Below the pieces are notes generated by a model. That model did not search any database. It was given only the letters and a program-made list of their open reading frames with translations, and was not told the origin of the DNA. Shown here in pieces: positions 48,163-56,164 of a stretch of 64,000 nt of DNA (the stretch's first letter is position 1; each line of letters starts with the position of its first letter). Origin of the DNA: Bartonella sp. HY038 (GTDB lineage Bacteria > Pseudomonadota > Alphaproteobacteria > Rhizobiales > Rhizobiaceae); the NCBI RefSeq assembly GCF_014117425.1, contig NZ_CP059725.1:1178001-1242000 (forward strand), read 5' to 3'. The translations under genes and the position numbers were made by a program.

Positions 48163-49623
48163 GTGTCAGCAAGTTATGATGTTATTGTTATCGGCTCTGG
48201 CCCAGGTGGTTATGTTACTGCTATCCGCGCTGCACAATTAGGCTTTAAGACCGCAATTGTTGAGCGTGAGCATCTAGGTGGAATTTGTCTTAATTGGGGT
48301 TGTATTCCAACCAAGGCACTTTTGCGTTCGGCTGAAGTCAAGCATTTAAGCGAACACGCTAAAGATTACGGTCTTACTTTAAATGGTACAATCAGTGCTG
48401 ATATTGATGCTGTTGTAAAACGTTCCCGCGGTGTTTCTGCTCGATTAACTGCTGGTGTCGGCTTCTTGATGAAAAAGAATAAAATCGACATCATTTGGGG
48501 TGAGGCTAAGCTTACCAAAGGTGCAAAAGGGCAAGAACCTGCTGAAATTATTGTTGGCAAGCCTTCAAAACCTGCCCACCAGCCGCAAAATTCTGCGCCT
48601 AAAAATATTTTGGGCGAGGGCACCTATAAGGCTAAGCATATTATTGTGGCAACGGGTGCACGTCCGCGTGCATTGCCAGGAATTGAACCTGATGGCAAAT
48701 TGATTTGGACCTATTTTGAAGCAATGGTGCCAAGTAGCATGCCTAAATCCATCGTTGTTATGGGATCTGGTGCGATTGGTATTGAATTTGCGTCTTTCTA
48801 TCGTGATATGGGGGCGGAGGTTACCGTTGTAGAATTAATGCCGCAGATCATGCCTATGGAAGATCAGGAAATTTCGACCATTGCTCGTAAGCAGCTCGAA
48901 AAACGCGGTATCCGAATTATTACTGAGGCTAAAGTTACTAAAGTTGATAAGGGCGCAAATTCAATTACGGCGCATGTTGAAGCTAAGGGTAAAGTCGAAA
49001 CTATTACGGCAGACCGGTTGATTTCAGCTGTTGGCGTACAAGGCAATATTGAAAATACCGGCTTAGAAACTGTAGGTGTTAAAACTGATCGTGGTTGTAT
49101 CGCTATTGATCAATGGAGCCGTACTAATATTGAAGGTATTTATGCTATTGGTGATGTTGCGGGTCCGCCAATGCTTGCCCATAAGGCAGAAGAAGAGGGC
49201 GTTATCTGCGTTGAAAAAATTGCAGGTCTCAAAAATGTTCATCCGCTTGATAAGGGTAAAATTCCTGGTTGTACCTATTGCAATCCTCAGGTTGCATCAG
49301 TTGGTTTAACCGAGGCAAAAGCAAAAGCGGCTGGGCTTGATATTCGGGTTGGGCGCTTTAGTTTTGCTGCTAATGGTAAAGCCATTGCTCTTGGTGAAGA
49401 TCAAGGCATGGTCAAAACAATTTTTGATAAAAAGACTGGCGAATTATTGGGCGCTCATTTGGTGGGGCCAGAAGTCACAGAACTCGTTCAAGGTTTTGTT
49501 ATTGCAATGAATCTTGAAACAACGGAAGAAGAACTTATCCATACGGTATTCCCACATCCAACCCTTTCTGAAGCAATGAAGGAAAGTGTTTTGGACGCTT
49601 ACGGTATGGTTTTAAATGCTTAA
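48163..49623 (+). CDS. lpd: Dihydrolipoyl dehydrogenase (E3)
   Basis: FAD-linked disulfide oxidoreductase of 486 residues that reoxidises the lipoyl groups. The FAD motif DVIVIGSGPGGYVTAIRA is near residue 6. The redox disulfide GGICLNWGCIPTKALLRS is near residue 39. The NAD motif VVMGSGAIGIEFAS is near residue 200. The C-terminal His-Glu pair is in HTVFPHPTLSE. A 25-residue insert (VGKPSKPAHQPQNSAP and nearby) in the FAD domain lengthens it relative to most E3 enzymes. Confidence 0.97.
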   Translation: MSASYDVIVIGSGPGGYVTAIRAAQLGFKTAIVEREHLGGICLNWGCIPTKALLRSAEVKHLSEHAKDYGLTLNGTISADIDAVVKRSRGVSARLTAGVGFLMKKNKIDIIWGEAKLTKGAKGQEPAEIIVGKPSKPAHQPQNSAPKNILGEGTYKAKHIIVATGARPRALPGIEPDGKLIWTYFEAMVPSSMPKSIVVMGSGAIGIEFASFYRDMGAEVTVVELMPQIMPMEDQEISTIARKQLEKRGIRIITEAKVTKVDKGANSITAHVEAKGKVETITADRLISAVGVQGNIENTGLETVGVKTDRGCIAIDQWSRTNIEGIYAIGDVAGPPMLAHKAEEEGVICVEKIAGLKNVHPLDKGKIPGCTYCNPQVASVGLTEAKAKAAGLDIRVGRFSFAANGKAIALGEDQGMVKTIFDKKTGELLGAHLVGPEVTELVQGFVIAMNLETTEEELIHTVFPHPTLSEAMKESVLDAYGMVLNA

Positions 49624-49640
49624 AGTTATATAGATCATAT

Positions 49641-49679
49641 CAAGACCAAAGCGGTGATATTAACATTGCTTTGGTCTTG
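49641..49679. other. Long-stem hairpin after lpd
   Basis: CAAGACCAAAGC / GCTTTGGTCTTG, 12-bp perfect arms with a 15-base loop. No T-run follows on either strand, so it is better seen as a transcript-end or stability structure than as an intrinsic terminator. Confidence 0.6.
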
Positions 49680-49823
49680 GCATTCAATAAAACGTGGGAT
49701 ATATGCACAACTACTTGTTGTTGACAGAGATTATATCTATTTAAAGTGATAAAATGAATTCGCTTTAATTTCGCATAATGCTTTGGTAAATTGGCTCAAG
49801 CAATTGCCGGAAGAGGAATAAAA

Positions 49824-50786
49824 ATGGTTACGGTGCTCAATACTGTTGCTCAAAAACGAGCAAGGCATCCTGAAAAAGCGCATAAGCCGGATAATGAGGT
49901 TTTAAAAAAGCCAGATTGGATTCGGGTAAAAGCACCAACCTCGAAGATTTATGCAGAAACTCGTGATATCGTTCGCACCAATAAGCTGGTTACCGTTTGT
50001 GAAGAAGCGGGTTGCCCTAATATGGGTGAGTGTTGGCATCAACGTCATGCCAGTTTCATGATTATGGGGGAAATTTGTACCCGCGCTTGTGCATTTTGTA
50101 ATGTAACCACTGGTATTCCTTTGCCGCTTGATGATGGTGAGCCGCAGCGTGTTGCTGATGCAATTCAACAAATGGGTTTAAAGCATGTGGTGATTACCTC
50201 TGTGGATCGTGACGATCTTGCTGATGGTGGTGCTATGCATTTTGCTAAAGTCATTACTGCAATTCGTTCAACTAATCCACAAACCACCATTGAGGTGCTA
50301 ACCCCAGATTTTCGTCATAAGGATGGCGCACTAGAAATCGTGGTAGCTGCTAAGCCTGATGTGTTTAACCATAATTTGGAAACTGTTCCATCGAAATATC
50401 TCAAGGTGCGGCCTGGTGCGCGTTACTTCCAATCTATTCGTTTACTGCAAAAGGTAAAAGAGCTTGATCCGTCTATCTTTACCAAGTCTGGCATTATGGT
50501 TGGCTTTGGCGAAGAGCGTAATGAAATATTGCAATTGATGGATGATTTACGTTCCGCCGATGTTGATTTTATGACTATCGGCCAATATTTGCAGCCAACG
50601 CGCAAGCATCATCCGGTTATTCGGTTTATAACGCCGGAAGAATTTAAGTCCTACGCTACAATTGGTAAAACCAAAGGCTTTTTGCATATGGCATCAAGCC
50701 CATTAACGCGTTCATCACACCATGCTGGTGATGATTTCGAGATGTTAAAAGCAGCCCGAGCTGCTCAACTTGCAGCCAAACGCTAA
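49824..50786 (+). CDS. lipA: Lipoyl synthase
   Basis: Radical SAM enzyme of 320 residues that inserts two sulfurs into octanoyl groups on E2 and related domains. The auxiliary cluster is [12 protein letters not shown] near residue 60. The radical SAM motif is CTRACAFC near residue 90. The C-terminal Ser is in [14 protein letters not shown] chose the ATG at 49824 for its GGAAGAGGA; an in-frame TTG at 49791 has no site. It directly serves the neighbouring PDH complex. The stop overlaps the ratA start (TAATG). Confidence 0.97.
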   Translation: MVTVLNTVAQKRARHPEKAHKPDNEVLKKPDWIRVKAPTSKIYAETRDIVRTNKLVTVCEEAGCPNMGECWHQRHASFMIMGEICTRACAFCNVTTGIPLPLDDGEPQRVADAIQQMGLKHVVITSVDRDDLADGGAMHFAKVITAIRSTNPQTTIEVLTPDFRHKDGALEIVVAAKPDVFNHNLETVPSKYLKVRPGARYFQSIRLLQKVKELDPSIFTKSGIMVGFGEERNEILQLMDDLRSADVDFMTIGQYLQPTRKHHPVIRFITPEEFKSYATIGKTKGFLHMASSPLTRSSHHAGDDFEMLKAARAAQLAAKR

Positions 50787-51241
50787 TGCCTAGAATCTCA
50801 ACTAAAATGATTGTCGCACATAGGCCAGATCAGATGTTTGATCTGGTTGCTGATGTAGAAAAATATCCTGAATTCGTACCGATGTGCGAAGCGCTGATTA
50901 TTAGACAAAAGCGCGAAAAAGACGATAAGGTATTGTTAGTTGCCGATATGACAGCTGGTTATAAGCTCATCCGTGAGACTTTTACTAGCCAAGTTTTACT
51001 TGACCGCAATCAAGGTATCATTGATGTAAAATATATTGACGGGCCCTTTAAACATCTTGAAAATCGTTGGACTTTTTCTCCACAAGAGAGTGGGGAAGGG
51101 TGCGATGTTGATTTTTATATGGATTATGAATTCAAAAACCGCATGCTAACAATTTTAGTTGGATCGGTTTTTGATATGGCTTTTCAAAAAATGACATCGG
51201 CATTTGAAAAACGCGCCGATGAGATTTATGGCAACTCTTAA
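50786..51241 (+). CDS. ratA: RatA/COQ10-like START-domain protein
   Basis: The 151 residues form a START/polyketide-cyclase fold with PDQMFDLVADVEKYPEFVPMCE near the start and DGPFKHLENRWTF near residue 85. Homologs bind ubiquinone (COQ10) or are called RatA, a ribosome-association toxin in E. coli. The role here is more likely coenzyme Q handling, but both are possible. Coupled to lipA. Confidence 0.9.
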   Translation: MPRISTKMIVAHRPDQMFDLVADVEKYPEFVPMCEALIIRQKREKDDKVLLVADMTAGYKLIRETFTSQVLLDRNQGIIDVKYIDGPFKHLENRWTFSPQESGEGCDVDFYMDYEFKNRMLTILVGSVFDMAFQKMTSAFEKRADEIYGNS

Positions 51242-51536
51242 TTGCTGATAATGGTACTAATTCTAACAAGAAATATAATAAAGGCTTGGAATATTTTGGG
51301 TGTTAATATAGGGGCTGAGCCTAGTGAAGATCAAAAAAGTAGTGTAGGTCTTTAGATCCGAAATTATATTTTTACCTTAATCATATCATTTTGCTTATTG
51401 TATAACTCCTTTGGTTTGCTAACTCATAACCATTTTTAATTACTCATTTTAATTTAATTAAATCAATGTTCTAACTTAGGGCTCTTTTATTCTAATTCAT
51501 ATTAGCAAATGTAAAAAATGTTCTTTTCGATAAAAT
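51242..51536. other. Intergenic region between ratA and icd
   Basis: With the terminator that follows, about 350 bases without a gene. Nothing else was seen. Confidence 0.5.
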
Positions 51537-51574
51537 AAAAAGCCAAGCAAATATCAAAATTTGCCTGGCTTTTA
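51537..51574. terminator. Bidirectional terminator between ratA and icd
   Basis: AAAAGCCAAGCAAAT / ATTTGCCTGGCTTTT with one mismatch and a 6-base loop, flanked by A and T runs, serves both convergent genes. Confidence 0.85.
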
Positions 51575-51595
51575 TTCATTCATTCAGCAAGAATG

Positions 51596-52810
51596 TTACT
51601 TATTCATTGCTTTTTGCAGATTTTCGTCAACTTTATCGAGGAAGCCTGTCGTGGATAGCCATTTTTGATCTGGGCCTACTAATAAAGCAAGATCCTTAGT
51701 CATGAAACCTGATTCAACTGTATCAACGCAAACTTTTTCAAGAGTTAATGCAAAGTCTTTAAGTGCTTGATTATTGTCTAACTTTGCACGATGAGCAAGA
51801 CCACGCGTCCACGCAAAAATAGAAGCGATAGAGTTTGTTGAGGTTTCTTCGCCTTTTTGATATTGGCGATAATGGCGGGTAACTGTACCGTGAGCCGCTT
51901 CCGCTTCAACTGTATTACCATCGGGTGTCATGAGAACTGAAGTCATGAGGCCAAGTGAGCCGAAACCTTGGGCAACAATATCAGACTGCACATCACCATC
52001 ATAGTTTTTACATGCCCAAACATAGCCACCAGACCATTTAAGAGCAGAAGCAACCATGTCATCGATAAGGCGGTGCTCATACCATAATTTGCGTTTTTCA
52101 AATTCTCCCTTAAATTCTGCATCATAAACCTCTTGGAATATATCCTTGAAGCGACCGTCATAAGCTTTCAAAATAGTGTTTTTGGTTGAAAGGTAGACAG
52201 GGAAATTGCGTTGCAAGCCATAATTTAATGATGCACGGGCAAAGTCACGAATGGAATCATCGAGGTTATACATAGCCATCGCCACACCAGAACTTGGTGC
52301 ATCATAGACATCATGTTCAATAACTTCACCATCTTCGCCAACAAACTTGATTGTTAGCTTTCCTTTACCAGGGAAACGGAAATCTGTTGCGCGGTATTGA
52401 TCGCCAAATGCATGACGACCAACAACAATTGGTTGAGTCCAACCTGGAACAAGACGCGGAACATTTTCACAAATAATTGGTTCACGGAAAATTACGCCAC
52501 CTAAAATATTACGAATAGTGCCGTTTGGCGACTTCCACATTTTCTTTAGCTTAAATTCTTCTACGCGTGCTTCATCCGGTGTTATGGTTGCACATTTGAT
52601 GCCAACGCCATATTTTTTGATAGCATTTGCAGAATCAATTGTTACCTGATCGTCGGTTGCGTCACGATTTTCAATTGAAAGGTCATAATATTTCAAATCA
52701 ACATCAAGATAAGGGTGAATCAACTTGTCTTTAATGAGTTGCCAAATAATCCGTGTCATTTCATCGCCGTCTAGCTCAACAACAGGATTTTCAACTTTGA
52801 TCTTTGCCAT
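51596..52810 (-). CDS. icd: Isocitrate dehydrogenase (NADP+)
   Basis: TCA-cycle enzyme of 404 residues in the eukaryote-like homodimeric class usual for Alphaproteobacteria. [12 protein letters not shown] is near residue 13, [12 protein letters not shown] near residue 76, [18 protein letters not shown] near residue 94, and [18 protein letters not shown] near residue 304. GAGGAAC precedes the ATG. Convergent with ratA. Confidence 0.97.
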   Translation of the reverse strand: MAKIKVENPVVELDGDEMTRIIWQLIKDKLIHPYLDVDLKYYDLSIENRDATDDQVTIDSANAIKKYGVGIKCATITPDEARVEEFKLKKMWKSPNGTIRNILGGVIFREPIICENVPRLVPGWTQPIVVGRHAFGDQYRATDFRFPGKGKLTIKFVGEDGEVIEHDVYDAPSSGVAMAMYNLDDSIRDFARASLNYGLQRNFPVYLSTKNTILKAYDGRFKDIFQEVYDAEFKGEFEKRKLWYEHRLIDDMVASALKWSGGYVWACKNYDGDVQSDIVAQGFGSLGLMTSVLMTPDGNTVEAEAAHGTVTRHYRQYQKGEETSTNSIASIFAWTRGLAHRAKLDNNQALKDFALTLEKVCVDTVESGFMTKDLALLVGPDQKWLSTTGFLDKVDENLQKAMNK

Positions 52811-52882
52811 TAAATGTTCCTCTTCGTTAATGTGATTAATTTCTATAGCATTGGAAAATGGTTAGTAAAAGTACAAAGCGTA

Positions 52883-53233
52883 TTATAACGGACCTTTGAA
52901 TACAAAATAAGCACCAAGGCAGATGAATGAGAAGCCGACCAAATGGTTAAGTGTGAGTTTTTCACCTAAAAATGCTACTGAGAAAAATGCAAATACAATC
53001 AAGGTAATGACTTCTTGTATTGTTTTTAATTGCGCTGCTGAATAAACGTTATGCCCCATACGATTTGCTGGAACTGCAAGGCAATATTCGAAAAATGCGA
53101 TGAGCCAACTTATAAATATAATCAGCATTAGTGGGCGATTTGGGAATTTTAAATGGCCATACCAAGCAAAAGTCATAAATACATTTGAAGCTAATAGCAA
53201 AAGAATGGGCGCAATATATGGCAATGCTGGCAT
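52883..53233 (-). CDS. DUF486 (DMT superfamily) small membrane protein
   Basis: Integral membrane protein of 116 residues with four hydrophobic helices. YIAPILLLLASNVFMTFAWYGHLKF at the start and EYCLAVPANRMGHNVYSAAQLK near residue 50 are typical of DUF486. It ends SFICLGAYFVFKGPL. It may act as a small drug/metabolite transporter-like protein, but no substrate is known. It lies 73 bases upstream of icd. Confidence 0.9.
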   Translation of the reverse strand: MPALPYIAPILLLLASNVFMTFAWYGHLKFPNRPLMLIIFISWLIAFFEYCLAVPANRMGHNVYSAAQLKTIQEVITLIVFAFFSVAFLGEKLTLNHLVGFSFICLGAYFVFKGPL

Positions 53234-53595
53234 AGTGATTCCGATCTAGTTTATTTGGCGCCAAGGATCGCAGATGTGTTTATGGTTGCAAATCAATTTT
53301 TCGAAATCTATTTGAAGTTATGATAATCACCAGCCTACATGATGTAAAATATTGGGGCTGGTGTAGATAGTTTAAAGCAGCTATTGGTATCCAATGAATA
53401 AGTGACTGCGTTAAATTTACCTTTGATAAGTAAAAAGTGGAGTTCATTAAGTATTTCTTTTAAGGATTAAAGGCTGGTTCTACAACGGTTTTAACAAGCG
53501 TAAACAGAAACACAGCTACGCTTTATTTCCGTAAACTGTGAGAGGAGATAGCTTCCCGCCTTGAAGAATAAGCGTTTTAACTTATAGGCGGTTAA

Positions 53596-54030
53596 ATTGA
53601 ACTTGATGAGAGTTATTTTGTTGGTGTGGCTAAAGGTACAAAAACATAGATCTTGTAGTAAAACACTCATATTCAAATTGTCAAAACGCAATCGTAAAAA
53701 TAATGCTTTTGCGTTTCCCTAATGCCTGTACCAAACGCTTTTATCGATTACTAAGTAATCAATCAAACCAAATTTCATTGTTTATACAAACAATTTGCAG
53801 CCTATGATGATCTTGATGTGTCTGAATTTCACCGTGAGCGGATCATGCATTTGAAACCTTCGGGCAAAAACCTTTGTGGATGAGCGCATTCATGTCAATG
53901 GAGTAGAGCTATTCTAAAGCCTAGCCAAACGACATATGCGTCGCTTTAATGGTATTCCAAAAGAGTATTTATACCTTTACTTAAAGAAGTGTGAGTGGCG
54001 CTTTAACTGCCCAGTAATCCGGAAATTGAA
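53596..54030 (+). pseudogene. Heavily decayed IS1595-family transposase
   Basis: Fragments in shifted frames match the family. IELDESYFVGVAKGTKT is at 53596-53646. AYDDLDVSEFHRERIMH runs from 53800. FVDERIHVNGVELF follows from about 53873. LAKRHMRRFNGIPKEYLYL and KKCEWRFN are at 53921-54012. Stops and frameshifts separate them. The C-terminal piece shares the AKRHMR-FNG core with the copy at 15.3 kb, including the DNA GCCAAACGACATATGCGT. Inactive. Lies just left of the pilus locus. Confidence 0.85.
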
Positions 54031-54035
54031 ATAAG

Positions 54036-54556
54036 TATCGTTAAGTTTGATATAATAATTAAAAGTAAATATTATCTCTGTTATTCCATTATTTTTATTC
54101 AATTTAATAAATATATTGTTTCTAGAATTTGTATTTACAAATTTATAGATTGTTAGGTTTGTTGTAATTATTATATGTATTTTTATTGGTGTAATTGTAT
54201 ATTTATGTAATTTGTAAAGTATCTAATTAAAATTTACTAATATTATTATATGATATTTAAGATATTTAAATATTAATAATGTTTAAAATGTTGTATTTGT
54301 GCATTATATGATTTTTTTTACTAAAACTATATTGATTTAAGATATTTTGAATGGTAGATAACTGTTAAGCGTTAAAGTCGGGGGCGATTTTATTTATTGA
54401 GTTGAAGTAAATTATTTATTTCTATTAATAATTGAAGTTAAATTTTTGTTATTTGTTTTGTCCAAGTAAATATTAATTCATTTGAACATGCAATTATAAC
54501 CCATTCGGGGTGTCTGGGTTGTTTCAACAAAAATCCTTTGATTTTCGTGAAGTGTT
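54036..54556. other. AT-rich region upstream of the pilin gene
   Basis: No gene. The part at 54050-54450 is extremely AT-rich and should hold the pilin promoter. It is similar in character to the region upstream of the secreted protein. Confidence 0.45.
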
Positions 54557-54557
54557 T

Positions 54558-54614
54558 TTAATTTGCCAGTGATTTATCAGTGGCAAATTAAAGTTCTGCA
54601 TTGGGTGTGCAGAA
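54558..54614 (+). promoter_or_regulatory. Two tandem hairpins in the pilin leader
   Basis: Hairpin 1: TTAATTTGCCA (54558-54568) / TGGCAAATTAA (54581-54591), 11-bp perfect arms. Hairpin 2: TTCTGCA (54594-54600) / TGCAGAA (54608-54614). They end about 20 bases before the pilin ribosome binding site (AGGAG). They may protect the mRNA 5' end or regulate translation; hairpin 2 is followed by TTTCTT and could attenuate. Confidence 0.6.
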
Positions 54615-54649
54615 TTTCTTAAACTGTGCTTAGAATTAGGAGTTATCAA

Positions 54650-55225
54650 ATGAAACGTATTATTTTAAAAACTTTGGCTACAGTCAGTGTTTTGGCAATG
54701 GGTGCGGGCTTGGCTCAGGCTCAGTCAACTAGTCCAGCAACTGCTGACTTGCAGGTTGAAGTTAGTATTACTACTGGTTGTACTGTGAACTTCCCTAATA
54801 ATTCCGGTAACGTGAATTTCGGCACTTATTCACGCATTTCAACAAATTTAGTTGAAACACGTGAGGTTGTTGTGGATTGTAATGGTGGCAACGCGGCTAA
54901 TGCTGGTGATTATAGCTTGAGCCTCAGTGAAGGTAGTAATTCTGCAGCGTCTGGTGGCTTGCCTGTAGGTCGTAAACTTAGCAGTGGTACTGGTGTAATT
55001 GCTTATGATGTTTATAAAGCAGTTAACCTTTCATCGCGTGCTTGTGGTGGTGAGCGTTGGGATGCGACCCGTCCATTTACTGGTAATATTGATGCTAGTT
55101 CTGGTACTATGAATGGTTCGGCTTCACATTATTTTGCCATCTGTATCCCAGCAATTCCTGCGACCCAAACGCAGCCAGCTGTTGGTACTTATACTGACGC
55201 ATTGGTTGCAACTCTTACCTACTAA
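54650..55225 (+). CDS. Spore coat U-domain pilin, major subunit
   Basis: The 191-residue product has a signal peptide (LATVSVLAMGAGLAQA) and one SCPU/CsuA/B-type domain. TTGCTVNFPNNSGNVNFGTY has the early Cys. VVVDCNGG has the second. GVIAYDVYKAVNLSSRACGG follows, and the last strand GTYTDALVATLTY is the donor-acceptor interaction region typical of archaic pilins. AGGAG lies before the ATG at 54650, so the longer frame from 54626 is not used. First gene of the pilus locus. Confidence 0.88.
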   Translation: MKRIILKTLATVSVLAMGAGLAQAQSTSPATADLQVEVSITTGCTVNFPNNSGNVNFGTYSRISTNLVETREVVVDCNGGNAANAGDYSLSLSEGSNSAASGGLPVGRKLSSGTGVIAYDVYKAVNLSSRACGGERWDATRPFTGNIDASSGTMNGSASHYFAICIPAIPATQTQPAVGTYTDALVATLTY

Positions 55226-55233
55226 TAAATATT

Positions 55234-55281
55234 GCTTCCATTTGGAAGCTTTGGGGTGGGAGTGTTCTCCTGCCCCATTTT
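55234..55281 (+). terminator. Hairpins between the pilin and chaperone genes
   Basis: GCTTCC / GGAAGC (55234-55249) with a 4-base loop is followed by TGGGG.GGGAG / CTCC.GCCCCA (55252-55277) and TTTT. This suits a partial terminator or 3' stabiliser giving excess pilin over chaperone and usher. Confidence 0.7.
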
Positions 55282-55312
55282 AAATTTCTTTTTAAGTTTG
55301 GTGGATAAATAG

Positions 55313-56053
55313 ATGCGGATATTGGCTTTAATCATAATTTATTTGGCTTTGGCGACAGGGGCGGTGCAATCGCAGGAACTGGCTAATGGTGTGAGTTTAA
55401 CTGTTATGCCTTTGGTTTTGGATGTGAAACCACCTAAAGTTGCAGATAATATTATGGTTCGAAATACAAGTCGTATGCCAGTTCGTCTGCAGGTTCGTGT
55501 TTTTCGTTGGCAGCAAAAAGGCGGTAAAGATTATTATGCGCCAACAAATGATGTTGTGATTACGCCACCATTTGTTTCTGTTAAGCCTGGTGGTGTCGCT
55601 ACGGTAAGAGTGTCACGCGTTGCTAAGGGACCAGTATTGGGTCAAGAGGCTTATCGGGTCTTTGTAGATCAGATTCCACCTTCTGCATTGCGGACCAATA
55701 ATGCCGGTGAATCCTCAGCTGGTGTAAGCATGGTGTTACGTCAAGTTGTACCCGTATTTTTTTCTCCTGGTACGGGTGGTGTAGGCGCTTCTCAAGCTAG
55801 TATCTCATTTTTTGCTCAACCGGCTTCTGGTGGTTTTAACATCACTGCAACCAATAGAGGAAGTAATCGTATTCGTATGGCCGACGTTTTCCTTCTTGCT
55901 GGAGGGCAAGTTATTGGAGCTAAGTCGAAGCTCGTCGGATATGCTTTGCCTGGATCTGATTTTCGATTCTTTGTGGCCACAAGGGGTGGCGGTAAGCCTG
56001 ATAGAATAAGGTTTACATCTGATGTGGGGCAAATTGAGTATCCTCTGCAATAA
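55313..56053 (+). CDS. Fimbrial periplasmic chaperone (PapD-like)
   Basis: The 246-residue product has a signal peptide (LALIIIYLALATGAVQ). Two Ig-like domains follow: the first has VSLTVMPLVLDVKPPKV-like strands and VSVKPGGVATVRVSR, and the second has GGFNITATNRGSNRIRMADV near residue 175. It should bind pilin subunits in the periplasm and deliver them to the usher. It is second in the pilus locus, 60 bases before the usher frame. Confidence 0.9.
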   Translation: MRILALIIIYLALATGAVQSQELANGVSLTVMPLVLDVKPPKVADNIMVRNTSRMPVRLQVRVFRWQQKGGKDYYAPTNDVVITPPFVSVKPGGVATVRVSRVAKGPVLGQEAYRVFVDQIPPSALRTNNAGESSAGVSMVLRQVVPVFFSPGTGGVGASQASISFFAQPASGGFNITATNRGSNRIRMADVFLLAGGQVIGAKSKLVGYALPGSDFRFFVATRGGGKPDRIRFTSDVGQIEYPLQ

Positions 56054-56164
56054 GGAGCGCGATGTTTATTTGATTTAATTTCGTTCAAATTTGTTCGGGG
56101 CAAGTTAGATCGGATGGCATTTTCGGAATGTCTAAAATTTGAATTCCTATTGGGGGCATATAGG

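Noticed and set aside
49721..49747. TTGACA upstream of lipA as a sigma70 promoter
   Set aside because: No -10 box at 16-18 bases; spacing and match are poor.
53596..54030. Could the sequence left of the pilus locus be an intact transposase?
   Set aside because: Family motifs fall in several frames separated by stops, so it is a remnant.
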